NCBI GenBank assembly: GCA_016287035.1
Contig: JAEEVI010000054.1
Span: 1-5,877, forward strand
DNA: 5,877 nucleotides
Origin: Bacillota bacterium
GTDB taxonomy: Bacteria; Bacillota; Clostridia; Peptostreptococcales; Anaerovoracaceae
Reading direction: 5' to 3'
Shown: piece by piece, positions 1-5,839 of the stretch
How positions within the stretch are numbered: position 1 is the first letter of the stretch
How the letters are laid out: each line of letters begins with the position of its first letter
Made by a program: the position numbers and the translations under genes
The notes under the pieces: generated by a model
Told to the model about the DNA's origin: nothing
What the model saw: only the letters and a program-made list of their open reading frames with translations
The model's database searches: none

Positions 1-1
1 C

Positions 2-1558
2 TGCGACAGGGAGAGGGAGATCCGCGATTTCGTGCCGGTCGAATACTGGACGGTAACCGCGAGCCTCACAAAAAACGGTCTCGGCGGGGCCGCGGAGAAG
101 AAGGCGACGTTCTCGGCAAAGCTCGTCGAGAGAAAGGGCCGCAAGCTCGAGATAAAGAGCGGCGCAGACGCGGAAAAGATAACAGGACAGCTGCGGAGCG
201 CGGAATTCAGGGTCGCGTCCGTCGAGAAGAAGCAGACGGTAAAAAAGCCGTGGGCTCCTTACACGACGAGCACGATGCAGCAGGACGCTTCCGTAAAGCT
301 CGGATATACGTCGAAGGAGACGATGGCTCTCGCCCAGAGGCTGTTCGAGGGCGTGTCCGTAAAGGGCCACGGGACAGTAGGTCTTATTACCTACATGAGA
401 ACGGACTCGGTCAGGATCTCCGCGGAGGCCGACGCTGCCTGCAAGGCGTATATAGCCGAGAATTACCCGGACGGATACGTCGGAAACAACGTTTATACAA
501 ACAGGAACAAGTCCGCTCAGGACGCCCACGAAGCCATAAGGCCCACGTACGTCAGTCTGACCCCGGACGACGTCGCCGATTCGCTCGACCCGCGGGCGCT
601 CAAGCTCTACAAGCTCATATGGTCGCGCTTCGTCGCCAGCCGCATGAAGCCCTCGATCTACGACGTCACCACGGTCGCCGTGAACGCCGGGGATTACGGT
701 CTTCGCGCGTCGGGCTCAAAGCTCGCGTTCGACGGATATCTCAGGGTCTACAACGACAGGGAGAAAGAGGATAAGGACCGCCAGCTTCCGCAGATGGAAG
801 AGGGCGAGGTATTGAAGCTCATCGAGCTGCTCCCCGAGCAGAAGTTCACGGAGCCGCCCTCGAGGTTCACGGAGGCCGGCCTCATCAAGGAGCTGGAGGA
901 GAACGGCATAGGCCGTCCGAGCACGTACGCGGCGACGATATCCAACCTCACGGAAAAGCGCTACGTAAAGAAGGAGAAGAAGGCTCTGGTCCCGACAGAA
1001 CTTGGCGAAAAGGTCACGTACGATATAATGGTTCCCTACTTCAGAGAGGTCGTCGACGCGGGCTTCACCGCCAAGATGGAGGAGGAGCTCGACGAGGTCG
1101 AAGCCGGAAGGCGCGACTGGAGGCAGGTCGTCGGAGAATGCTACTACGGCTATCTCAAGGACGAGCTCGCGGCCGCGATGAAAGACCTCGAAAAGACGAA
1201 GACAGAGCCGGTCCTTACAGGCGAGACCTGTCCCGAGTGCGGACGGCCGCTCGCCCTCAGGAACTCGCGCTACGGAGAGTTCATAGCCTGCACCGGCTAT
1301 CCCGAATGCAAGTATACCCAGTCGATAGTAAAGCCCGTCGGCGTCAGCTGCCCGAAGTGCGGCAGGGACATAATAGTCAAGCGCAGCCGCAGGGGAAAGA
1401 TGTTTTACGGGTGCAGCGGCTATCCCGAATGCGATCAGGTCTTCTGGTACAGACCTGTCGAGGAGAAGTGCCCGCGCTGCGGGAGCCTGCTCATGGTCAG
1501 GGGCAGGAAGCTTGTCTGTTCCGGCGAGAACTGCGGTTTCTCCAGGAACAACGAATAG
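2..1558 (+). CDS. topA: DNA topoisomerase I (type IA), C-terminal part, 5' end beyond window
   Basis: This enzyme relaxes negatively supercoiled DNA by nicking one strand through a tyrosine link and passing the other strand. The reading frame is open from base 2, so the start codon and the TOPRIM domain lie to the left; about 518 residues are visible, and roughly 175 are missing if it matches Bacillus TopA (about 690 residues). The GTG at 32 is internal, because conserved family sequence (REREIRDFVPVEYW) runs across it. The active-site motif TYMRTDS places the catalytic Tyr codon at 392-394. The conserved block RFTEAGLIKELEENGIGRPS lies near 865-925. Three C-terminal zinc-ribbon repeats follow at 1229-1309, 1349-1432 and 1469-1534. 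The first two pair CX2C with CX5C and the third pairs CX2C with CX4C, with all twelve cysteines present. The stop is TAG, 12 nt before hslV. It appears intact apart from the window edge. Confidence 0.97.
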   Translation, partial: CDREREIRDFVPVEYWTVTASLTKNGLGGAAEKKATFSAKLVERKGRKLEIKSGADAEKITGQLRSAEFRVASVEKKQTVKKPWAPYTTSTMQQDASVKLGYTSKETMALAQRLFEGVSVKGHGTVGLITYMRTDSVRISAEADAACKAYIAENYPDGYVGNNVYTNRNKSAQDAHEAIRPTYVSLTPDDVADSLDPRALKLYKLIWSRFVASRMKPSIYDVTTVAVNAGDYGLRASGSKLAFDGYLRVYNDREKEDKDRQLPQMEEGEVLKLIELLPEQKFTEPPSRFTEAGLIKELEENGIGRPSTYAATISNLTEKRYVKKEKKALVPTELGEKVTYDIMVPYFREVVDAGFTAKMEEELDEVEAGRRDWRQVVGECYYGYLKDELAAAMKDLEKTKTEPVLTGETCPECGRPLALRNSRYGEFIACTGYPECKYTQSIVKPVGVSCPKCGRDIIVKRSRRGKMFYGCSGYPECDQVFWYRPVEEKCPRCGSLLMVRGRKLVCSGENCGFSRNNE

Positions 1559-1570
1559 AAAGGAGATATC
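1559..1570 (+). promoter_or_regulatory. Ribosome binding site for hslV
   Basis: AAAGGAG at 1559-1565 sits 5 nt before the ATG at 1571 and begins right after the topA stop. It is a strong Shine-Dalgarno sequence. It supports this ATG as the start, and thus a six-residue extension before the conserved Thr-Thr of HslV. Confidence 0.85.
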
Positions 1571-2110
1571 ATGATCCAGTTTCACGCGACGACTATATGT
1601 CTCGTAAGAAGGAGCGCCGACGACATCGCGATAGCGGGCGACGGCCAGGTCACCATGGGCGAGACGTCGATAATGAAGAACAACGCCAAGAAGGTGCGCA
1701 GGATATACCACAACACGGTGCTCGCGGGCTTCGCGGGATCCGTGTCCGACGCGTTCTCACTCACGGAGAAGTTCGAGAAGAAGCTCGAGGAGCACGGCGG
1801 AAATCTCAAGCGAGCCGCGGTCGCGCTGGCTCAGATGTGGAGATCCGATCAGGCCGCGAGGAATCTCGAGGCGCTGATGGTCGTCGCCGACAGGGAGAGC
1901 ATCCTGCTCATCTCGGGCAACGGCGAGGTCATAGAGCCGGACGAGAGCTACGTCGCGATAGGCTCCGGCGGAAACTACGCCTACGCCGCGGCGCACGCGC
2001 TGTACGATCACACCGATATGACGGCGGAGGAGATCGCGAGGGAATCCCTCAAGATCGCTTCCGACATATGCGTCTATACCAACAGTCATATCTCCGTCGA
2101 AAAGCTTTAG
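1571..2110 (+). CDS. hslV: HslV (ClpQ/CodW) peptidase subunit of the HslUV protease
   Basis: HslV is the cytoplasmic proteolytic core of the HslUV complex: two stacked hexameric rings related to proteasome beta subunits and activated by the HslU ATPase. The 179-residue length is normal. The protein starts MIQFHATTIC, and alignment by memory with E. coli HslV puts the N-terminal nucleophile threonine at Thr7, so a six-residue leader would have to be removed. Other family landmarks are GDGQ (23-26), the Lys at about 41 that corresponds to E. coli Lys33, GFAGS (53-57), GSGG (131-134) and DICVYTN (165-171). No other start lies between the ATG and Thr7. Its close resemblance to Bacillus CodW suggests a Bacillota-type protein. 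hslU follows after 14 nt, as expected for an obligate pair made from one mRNA. It looks complete and functional. Confidence 0.97.
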   Translation: MIQFHATTICLVRRSADDIAIAGDGQVTMGETSIMKNNAKKVRRIYHNTVLAGFAGSVSDAFSLTEKFEKKLEEHGGNLKRAAVALAQMWRSDQAARNLEALMVVADRESILLISGNGEVIEPDESYVAIGSGGNYAYAAAHALYDHTDMTAEEIARESLKIASDICVYTNSHISVEKL

Positions 2111-2111
2111 G

Positions 2112-2124
2112 AAGGAGAACGAAG
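2112..2124 (+). promoter_or_regulatory. Ribosome binding site that fixes the hslU start
   Basis: AAGGAG at 2112-2117 lies 7 nt before the ATG at 2125. The open frame runs upstream without a stop through hslV (from 1138), so this site and the family N-terminus (TPREIVAELDKYIIGQ) decide the true start. Confidence 0.85.
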
Positions 2125-3549
2125 ATGTCGCAGTTCTACAGCATGACGCCCAGGGAGATAGTGGCGGAGCTCGATAAATACATAATCGGCCAGGAGAAGG
2201 CGAAGAGATCGGTCGCGGTCGCTCTGCGCAACCGCTACAGGCGCGGCCTCGTCGACGAGACCATGCGCGAGGAGATAACGCCTAAGAACATACTCATGAT
2301 GGGCCCCACCGGCGTCGGAAAGACCGAGATCGCCAGAAGGCTCGCCAAGCTCATGGACGCGCCGTTCGTCAAGGTCGAGGCGACCAAGTTCACCGAGGTC
2401 GGCTACGTCGGCCGCGACGTGGACTCAATGGTCCGCGACCTCATGGAGGCGTCGATAAGGATAACCAAGCAGAAGCACATAGACGAGAAGTACGTCGTCG
2501 CTAAAGACCTCGCGGAAGAGAAGATAATAGAGGCCATAATCCCCGGAAAGAAGAAGCGCACGGCTCCTTCGCCGGCGAACCCCTTCAGCTTCATACTCGG
2601 AGGAGGCGGCACCGCCACGTACAACCAGACGTCGCAGAAGGTCGATCCGCCCAAGGACGACCATCAGGAGAGCGAGACCGAGCTTGCGAGGGAGCAGGTC
2701 CGCCAGCAGCTGCGCGACGGCCTTCTCGAGGATCAGTACATCGAGATCGACGTCGAGCAGGTCCCGAAGGAGAACAATCTGGACGTCAGCCAGGGCGGCT
2801 CGATATCGCTCGGGAGCATCTTCGGCGACGCCATGCCAAAGCGCTATAAGAAAAAGAACATGAAGGTAAAGGACGCCCGCAAGATACTTACGGAGCAGGA
2901 GGCCCAGAACATGATCGACATGGATCAGGTGACGGCCGAGGCTCTTGAGAAGTGCGAGCAGAACGGCATAATCTTCATCGACGAGATAGACAAGATCGCC
3001 GGCGGCAGCACTTACCGCAGCGGTGCCGACGTTTCGCGCGAGGGCGTTCAGAGGGATATCCTTCCGATCGTCGAGGGCAGCGTCGTAAACACGAAGTACG
3101 GACCCGTAAAGACGGACCACGTGCTGTTCATCGGCGCCGGAGCTTTCCACGTGTCGAAGCCCACGGATCTCATACCCGAGCTCCAGGGCAGGTTCCCGAT
3201 ACGCGTGGAGCTCGAGAACCTCACCAAGGAGGATTTCGTCAGGATCCTCACGGAGCCCGACAACGCGCTGCTCAAGCAGCACAAGGCGCTCCTGGAGACG
3301 GAGGGCGCGGAGCTCGAGTTCACCGAGGACGCGGTGAGCGAGATCGCGACCATGGCGAGCCTCATGAACGAGCAGAGCGAGAACATCGGCGCGAGGCGGC
3401 TCCATACGATAATGGAGAAGCTGCTCGAGGACATCGCCTACGATCTTCCCGATCCGGAAAAGACGAAGATAACGATAGACGCGGCTTACGTAAGGGAGAA
3501 GTTCGACGAGACGATCCGCGCGGACGACGTCGACCGCTACATCCTCTAA
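2125..3549 (+). CDS. hslU: HslU (ClpY) AAA+ ATPase subunit of the HslUV protease
   Basis: HslU is the hexameric AAA+ unfoldase that recognises substrates, unfolds them with ATP and threads them into HslV. The chosen start gives 474 residues, close to Bacillus ClpY (about 467). Motifs in order are Walker A GPTGVGKT (60-67), the pore loop GYVGRD (93-98), a long I-domain from about 110 to 250, Walker B with IIFIDEIDK (282-290), the sensor 1 region GAGAFH (337-342), a probable arginine finger in LQGRFPIR (Arg356) and the sensor 2 motif GARRLHT (422-428). The I-domain holds a low-complexity stretch rich in Gly (FILGGGGTATY, about 156-166). The C-terminus DVDRYIL resembles the family tail that docks into HslV pockets, with Tyr where RFIL or QFIL proteins have Phe. 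No key residue is missing. hflX begins 13 nt after the stop. Confidence 0.98.
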   Translation: MSQFYSMTPREIVAELDKYIIGQEKAKRSVAVALRNRYRRGLVDETMREEITPKNILMMGPTGVGKTEIARRLAKLMDAPFVKVEATKFTEVGYVGRDVDSMVRDLMEASIRITKQKHIDEKYVVAKDLAEEKIIEAIIPGKKKRTAPSPANPFSFILGGGGTATYNQTSQKVDPPKDDHQESETELAREQVRQQLRDGLLEDQYIEIDVEQVPKENNLDVSQGGSISLGSIFGDAMPKRYKKKNMKVKDARKILTEQEAQNMIDMDQVTAEALEKCEQNGIIFIDEIDKIAGGSTYRSGADVSREGVQRDILPIVEGSVVNTKYGPVKTDHVLFIGAGAFHVSKPTDLIPELQGRFPIRVELENLTKEDFVRILTEPDNALLKQHKALLETEGAELEFTEDAVSEIATMASLMNEQSENIGARRLHTIMEKLLEDIAYDLPDPEKTKITIDAAYVREKFDETIRADDVDRYIL

Positions 3550-3562
3550 GCCCCGCATACGA

Positions 3563-4846
3563 ATGATAAACATCGACGAAAACAACAACGTAATAGATCA
3601 GCAGAGCTACAGGGGGATACTCGTCGGCCTCGCGGTGGCGGGGGAGGACATATCAAGCTCCATGGACGAGCTCAGGGGCCTCGCGGAGGCCGCGGGCATC
3701 GAACCGCTCGGCGAGCTCGTTCAGAACGCCGACAGGGTCAATTCGGCGACGTTCATAGGAAGCGGCAAGCTCGGAGAGCTCGCGCAGCTCTGCGGGAACA
3801 TGGGCGCCGACATAGTCGTCTTCAACGACGAGCTGTCGGGAATGCAGCTGCGCAATATCGAAGAGGCGTGCGGCGTGCGCGTCATCGACAGGACGATCCT
3901 CATACTCGACATATTCGCCGAGAGGGCGGTCTCGAGGGAGGGCAAGCTCCAGGTCGAGCTTGCGCAGCTCCAGTACAGGCTACCGAGGCTCCTCGGCTTC
4001 GGAAAGTCGCTTTCCAGGCTCGGAGGCGGCATCGGCACGAGAGGCCCCGGCGAAAAGAAGCTCGAGACCGACAGGCGCCATATCCAGCGCCGCATGGACG
4101 AGATACGCCGCGAGATGGAAGAGGTCCGCGCCAACAGGAGCGTGCAGAGGGCCCGCAGGGAGCGTTCGCAGCTTCCGGTCGCCGCGCTCGTGGGATACAC
4201 CAATGCCGGTAAATCCTCGATGATGAACAGGCTGCTGGAGATGTGCGAGAAGACGGACAAGCAGGTCTTCGAAAAGGACATGCTGTTCGCGACGCTCGAC
4301 ACGGCTCAGAGGCTCGTGCGCCTCGACGACAGGCACAGCTTCATACTGGTCGATACCGTAGGCTTCGTCAGCAAGCTGCCGCACGCGCTCGTCAACGCGT
4401 TCAAGGCTACGCTCGAGGAGGTGACGGAGGCCGACGTCCTGATCCACGTGGTCGACTCGTGCTCGTCCGACGCGGATTTCAACATAGCCGTCACGCAGCA
4501 GGTGCTGAAGGAGCTGTCTGCCGACGGCAAGCCCTCGATACTCGTGTTCAACAAGTGCGACAGGCCCGATTCCGTGACGAGGATCGGCTACGGAAAGGAC
4601 AGCCTCATGGTCTCGTGCAAAACGGGAAAGGGCTTCGACGAGCTTCTCGAAAGGCTCCGGCAGCTGCTCTTTTCCGATCTGGAGCTCGTTAAGCTGCTGA
4701 TACCGTTCAGCAGGGGCGATATAGTGTCGAGGCTCTGCGACAAGGCGTCCCCGAAGGTCCTCGAATACCGCGAGGACGGCACGTATATGGAGATAGAGCT
4801 CGGCGCTGCGGACCGCGGCATATGCGGGGAGTTCGTTCTGAAATGA
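3563..4846 (+). CDS. hflX: HflX, ribosome-associated GTPase
   Basis: HflX binds the large ribosomal subunit and, with GTP, splits stalled or idle 70S ribosomes, mainly under heat or antibiotic stress in species where it was studied. The 427-residue protein has the usual N-terminal HflX domain (about 18-200). It includes the conserved GGGIGTRGPGE loop (154-164) and a charged helical linker (about 165-203). The G domain follows: G1 GYTNAGKSS (211-219), G2 Thr in FATLDT (242-247), G3 DTVGF (264-268), G4 NKCD (330-333) and G5 SCKTG (351-355). A short C-terminal domain runs from about 375. The ATG at 3563 is the only plausible start: conserved sequence (RGILVGLAV) begins at residue 17, and no usable in-frame start lies between it and the hslU stop. 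There is no recognisable Shine-Dalgarno sequence, which suggests translation coupled to hslU. The stop overlaps the next gene. Confidence 0.97.
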   Translation: MINIDENNNVIDQQSYRGILVGLAVAGEDISSSMDELRGLAEAAGIEPLGELVQNADRVNSATFIGSGKLGELAQLCGNMGADIVVFNDELSGMQLRNIEEACGVRVIDRTILILDIFAERAVSREGKLQVELAQLQYRLPRLLGFGKSLSRLGGGIGTRGPGEKKLETDRRHIQRRMDEIRREMEEVRANRSVQRARRERSQLPVAALVGYTNAGKSSMMNRLLEMCEKTDKQVFEKDMLFATLDTAQRLVRLDDRHSFILVDTVGFVSKLPHALVNAFKATLEEVTEADVLIHVVDSCSSDADFNIAVTQQVLKELSADGKPSILVFNKCDRPDSVTRIGYGKDSLMVSCKTGKGFDELLERLRQLLFSDLELVKLLIPFSRGDIVSRLCDKASPKVLEYREDGTYMEIELGAADRGICGEFVLK

Positions 4847-5460
4847 TAAGATACAGGACTCTCGCCTCCGCGGCGCGGGCGGAGCAGACGATAGAAAGAT
4901 CGCGCTTCATAGCCAGCGCGTCCCCGGTCGCTTCCAGAGAGGAAGCCGAGGCCTTCATAGCCGGCATCCGCGCGGAATACAGGGACGCGACGCACAACGT
5001 TCCGGCGTTCGTCATAGGCGACAAGATGCAGCTGCAGTGGGCGAGCGACGACGGGGAGCCTCAGGGCACCGCGGGAGCGCCGGTGGTGCAGCTTCTCGTA
5101 AAAGAGGGCGTCACGAACGCTGTCGTCGTCATCACGCGCTATTTCGGCGGCATAAAGCTCGGGACGGGCGGGCTCGTGAGGGCCTACAGCTCGAGCGCGA
5201 GGCTCGCGCTCGCCGAGGCGGGCGTCAAGGATGTCCGCGACGTGATAATAACCGGTCTGAGGATCCCGTACAACCTGCTCGGGCGCGTGCAGAACCTCGA
5301 AAAGAGCGGGCTGTTCGCGATAGAGAGCATCGAATATACCGACGCGGTCGGGCTTACGCTGTCATTCGAGCCGGAGGCGGAGGAGCCGGTGACGGCCATG
5401 CTCACCGACATGCTCCAGGCGCTCCCCGAGTTTTCGGGTCGCGTCGAGACGGTGCGCTGA
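4843..5460 (+). CDS. YigZ/YvyE-type IMPACT family protein (UPF0029)
   Basis: This belongs to the YigZ/IMPACT family, found across bacteria and eukaryotes. Eukaryotic IMPACT restrains the kinase GCN2; the bacterial role is not settled, though a link to translation is often proposed. The protein has 205 residues, normal for YigZ (E. coli) and YvyE (Bacillus). The N-terminal UPF0029 domain (about 15-125) shows RSRFIA (19-24), DATHNVPAF (48-56), SDDGEPQGTAGAP (68-80) and TRYFGGIKLGTGGLVRAY (98-115). The C-terminal DUF1949-like domain spans about 135-205. The ATG at 4843 overlaps the hflX stop as ATGA. A frame-compatible ATG at 4822 would add seven residues inside hflX, but the family N-terminus and the GGGGAG at 4826-4831 (11 nt upstream) favour 4843. 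The overlap implies co-translation with hflX. It is the last protein gene before the tRNA array. Confidence 0.93.
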   Translation: MIRYRTLASAARAEQTIERSRFIASASPVASREEAEAFIAGIRAEYRDATHNVPAFVIGDKMQLQWASDDGEPQGTAGAPVVQLLVKEGVTNAVVVITRYFGGIKLGTGGLVRAYSSSARLALAEAGVKDVRDVIITGLRIPYNLLGRVQNLEKSGLFAIESIEYTDAVGLTLSFEPEAEEPVTAMLTDMLQALPEFSGRVETVR

Positions 5461-5469
5461 GCGCGTTTT
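5451..5469 (+). terminator. Possible weak intrinsic terminator at the end of the protein operon
   Basis: GCGC (5454-5457), the loop TGA (the YigZ stop codon itself) and GCGC (5461-5464) form a four-base-pair GC stem. Up to three G-T wobble pairs extend it outward, and TTTT follows at 5466-5469. The stem is short and the T run is brief, so termination would be inefficient at best. Nothing better is visible in the gap before the tRNAs. Confidence 0.3.
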
Positions 5470-5487
5470 ACAGGTGCCGCGCGGACG

Positions 5488-5537
5488 TTAAAAAGTTCTT
5501 CAATGCTGTTGACAAACAACGCGTCCTGGTATATTAT
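5488..5537 (+). promoter_or_regulatory. Strong sigma-70-type promoter for the tRNA array
   Basis: The -35 element TTGACA (5509-5514) is a perfect consensus. It is followed by a 17-nt spacer and TATTAT (5532-5537), five of six bases of the -10 consensus. An overlapping alternative, TATATT at 5530-5535 preceded by TGG, would form an extended -10 with a 15-nt spacer. AT-rich sequence at 5488-5502 (TTAAAAAGTTCTTCA) lies where an UP element would contact the RNA polymerase alpha subunit. Transcription should start near 5543-5546, about 30 nt before tRNA-Val. High-output promoters of this kind are usual for stable RNA operons. Confidence 0.85.
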
Positions 5538-5545
5538 TCTTAACT

Positions 5546-5567
5546 GTGCCGACTAAATTATCGGTAC
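5546..5567 (+). promoter_or_regulatory. Leader hairpin upstream of tRNA-Val
   Basis: GTGCCGA (5546-5552) can pair with TCGGTAC (5561-5567) as a seven-base-pair stem with one G-T wobble, closed by the eight-base loop CTAAATTA. No T run follows, so it is not an intrinsic terminator. It lies at or just after the predicted transcription start, where it could protect the 5' end or guide leader processing before tRNA maturation. The role is inferred. Confidence 0.45.
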
Positions 5568-5574
5568 GAAAATC

Positions 5575-5650
5575 GGGCGTTTAGCTCAGCTGGGAGAGCA
5601 CCTGCCTTACAAGCAGGGGGTCACAGGTTCGAGCCCTGTAACGCCCACCA
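5575..5650 (+). tRNA. tRNA-Val, anticodon TAC, CCA encoded
   Basis: All arms of the cloverleaf can be traced. The acceptor stem GGGCGTT (5575-5581) pairs perfectly with AACGCCC (5640-5646). The anticodon stem CCTGC/GCAGG encloses the loop CTTACAA, with anticodon TAC at 5608-5610. The T loop TTCGAGC is standard. The discriminator base is A (5647) and CCA is encoded at 5648-5650. It reads mainly GTA and, with modification, other valine codons. It is the first gene after the strong promoter. Confidence 0.97.
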
Positions 5651-5655
5651 TTAGC

Positions 5656-5732
5656 GGCCCGGTAGTTCAGTTGGTTAGAATGCCAGCCTGTCACGCTGGA
5701 GGTCACGAGTTCGAGCCTCGTTCGGGTCGCCA
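5656..5732 (+). tRNA. tRNA-Asp, anticodon GTC, CCA encoded
   Basis: The acceptor stem GGCCCGG (5656-5662) pairs with TCGGGTC (5722-5728), including two G-T pairs. The anticodon stem CCAGC/GCTGG encloses CTGTCAC, with anticodon GTC at 5690-5692. The T arm ACGAG/CTCGT encloses TTCGAGC. The discriminator G (5729) is the aspartate identity base, followed by CCA (5730-5732). It lies 5 nt after tRNA-Val and is probably cut from the same precursor. Confidence 0.97.
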
Positions 5733-5761
5733 ACTTTTAAAAATAAATATGAAATGCACAC

Positions 5762-5836
5762 GCTGGCGTGGCTCAATGGCAGAGCAGCTGATTTGTAATC
5801 AGCAGGTTGTTGGTTCGACTCCGATCGCCAGCTCCA
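5762..5836 (+). tRNA. tRNA-Thr, anticodon TGT, CCA encoded
   Basis: The acceptor stem GCTGGCG (5762-5768) pairs perfectly with CGCCAGC (5826-5832). The anticodon stem GCTGA/TCAGC encloses TTTGTAA, with anticodon TGT at 5794-5796. The T arm GTTGG/CCGAT encloses TTCGACT and has two G-T wobbles. The discriminator is T (5833) and CCA is at 5834-5836. It is separated from tRNA-Asp by a 29-nt AT-rich spacer, longer than the other spacers in the array. Confidence 0.96.
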
Positions 5837-5839
5837 TGT

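Noticed and set aside
716..1711. Long minus-strand open frame (331 codons) opposite topA and early hslV
   Set aside because: It lies antisense to a clearly conserved gene, has no family resemblance, and is expected by chance in GC-rich DNA with this codon bias.
1138..2124. Upstream in-frame extension of hslU giving an 803-residue product
   Set aside because: It overlaps the topA end and all of hslV in another frame, is Arg-rich shadow sequence, and the conserved HslU N-terminus with its Shine-Dalgarno starts at 2125.
2425..3588. Minus-strand open frame of 387 codons opposite hslU
   Set aside because: hslU has all AAA+ motifs in the plus frame. The antisense product is Leu/Arg/Val-rich shadow sequence with no recognisable domain.
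4822..4842. Earlier ATG start for the YigZ-family gene
   Set aside because: It would add seven residues not typical of the family and lacks a well-placed ribosome site, while 4843 gives a standard ATGA overlap with hflX.
5037..5543. Plus-strand open frame overlapping the YigZ gene in another frame
   Set aside because: Its product is Arg/Gly-rich shadow sequence, and it runs into the tRNA promoter.
5461..5574. Possible T-box or other riboswitch before the tRNA array
   Set aside because: The leader is only about 30 nt, lacks a T-box sequence and terminator/antiterminator pair, and precedes tRNAs rather than an amino-acid gene.
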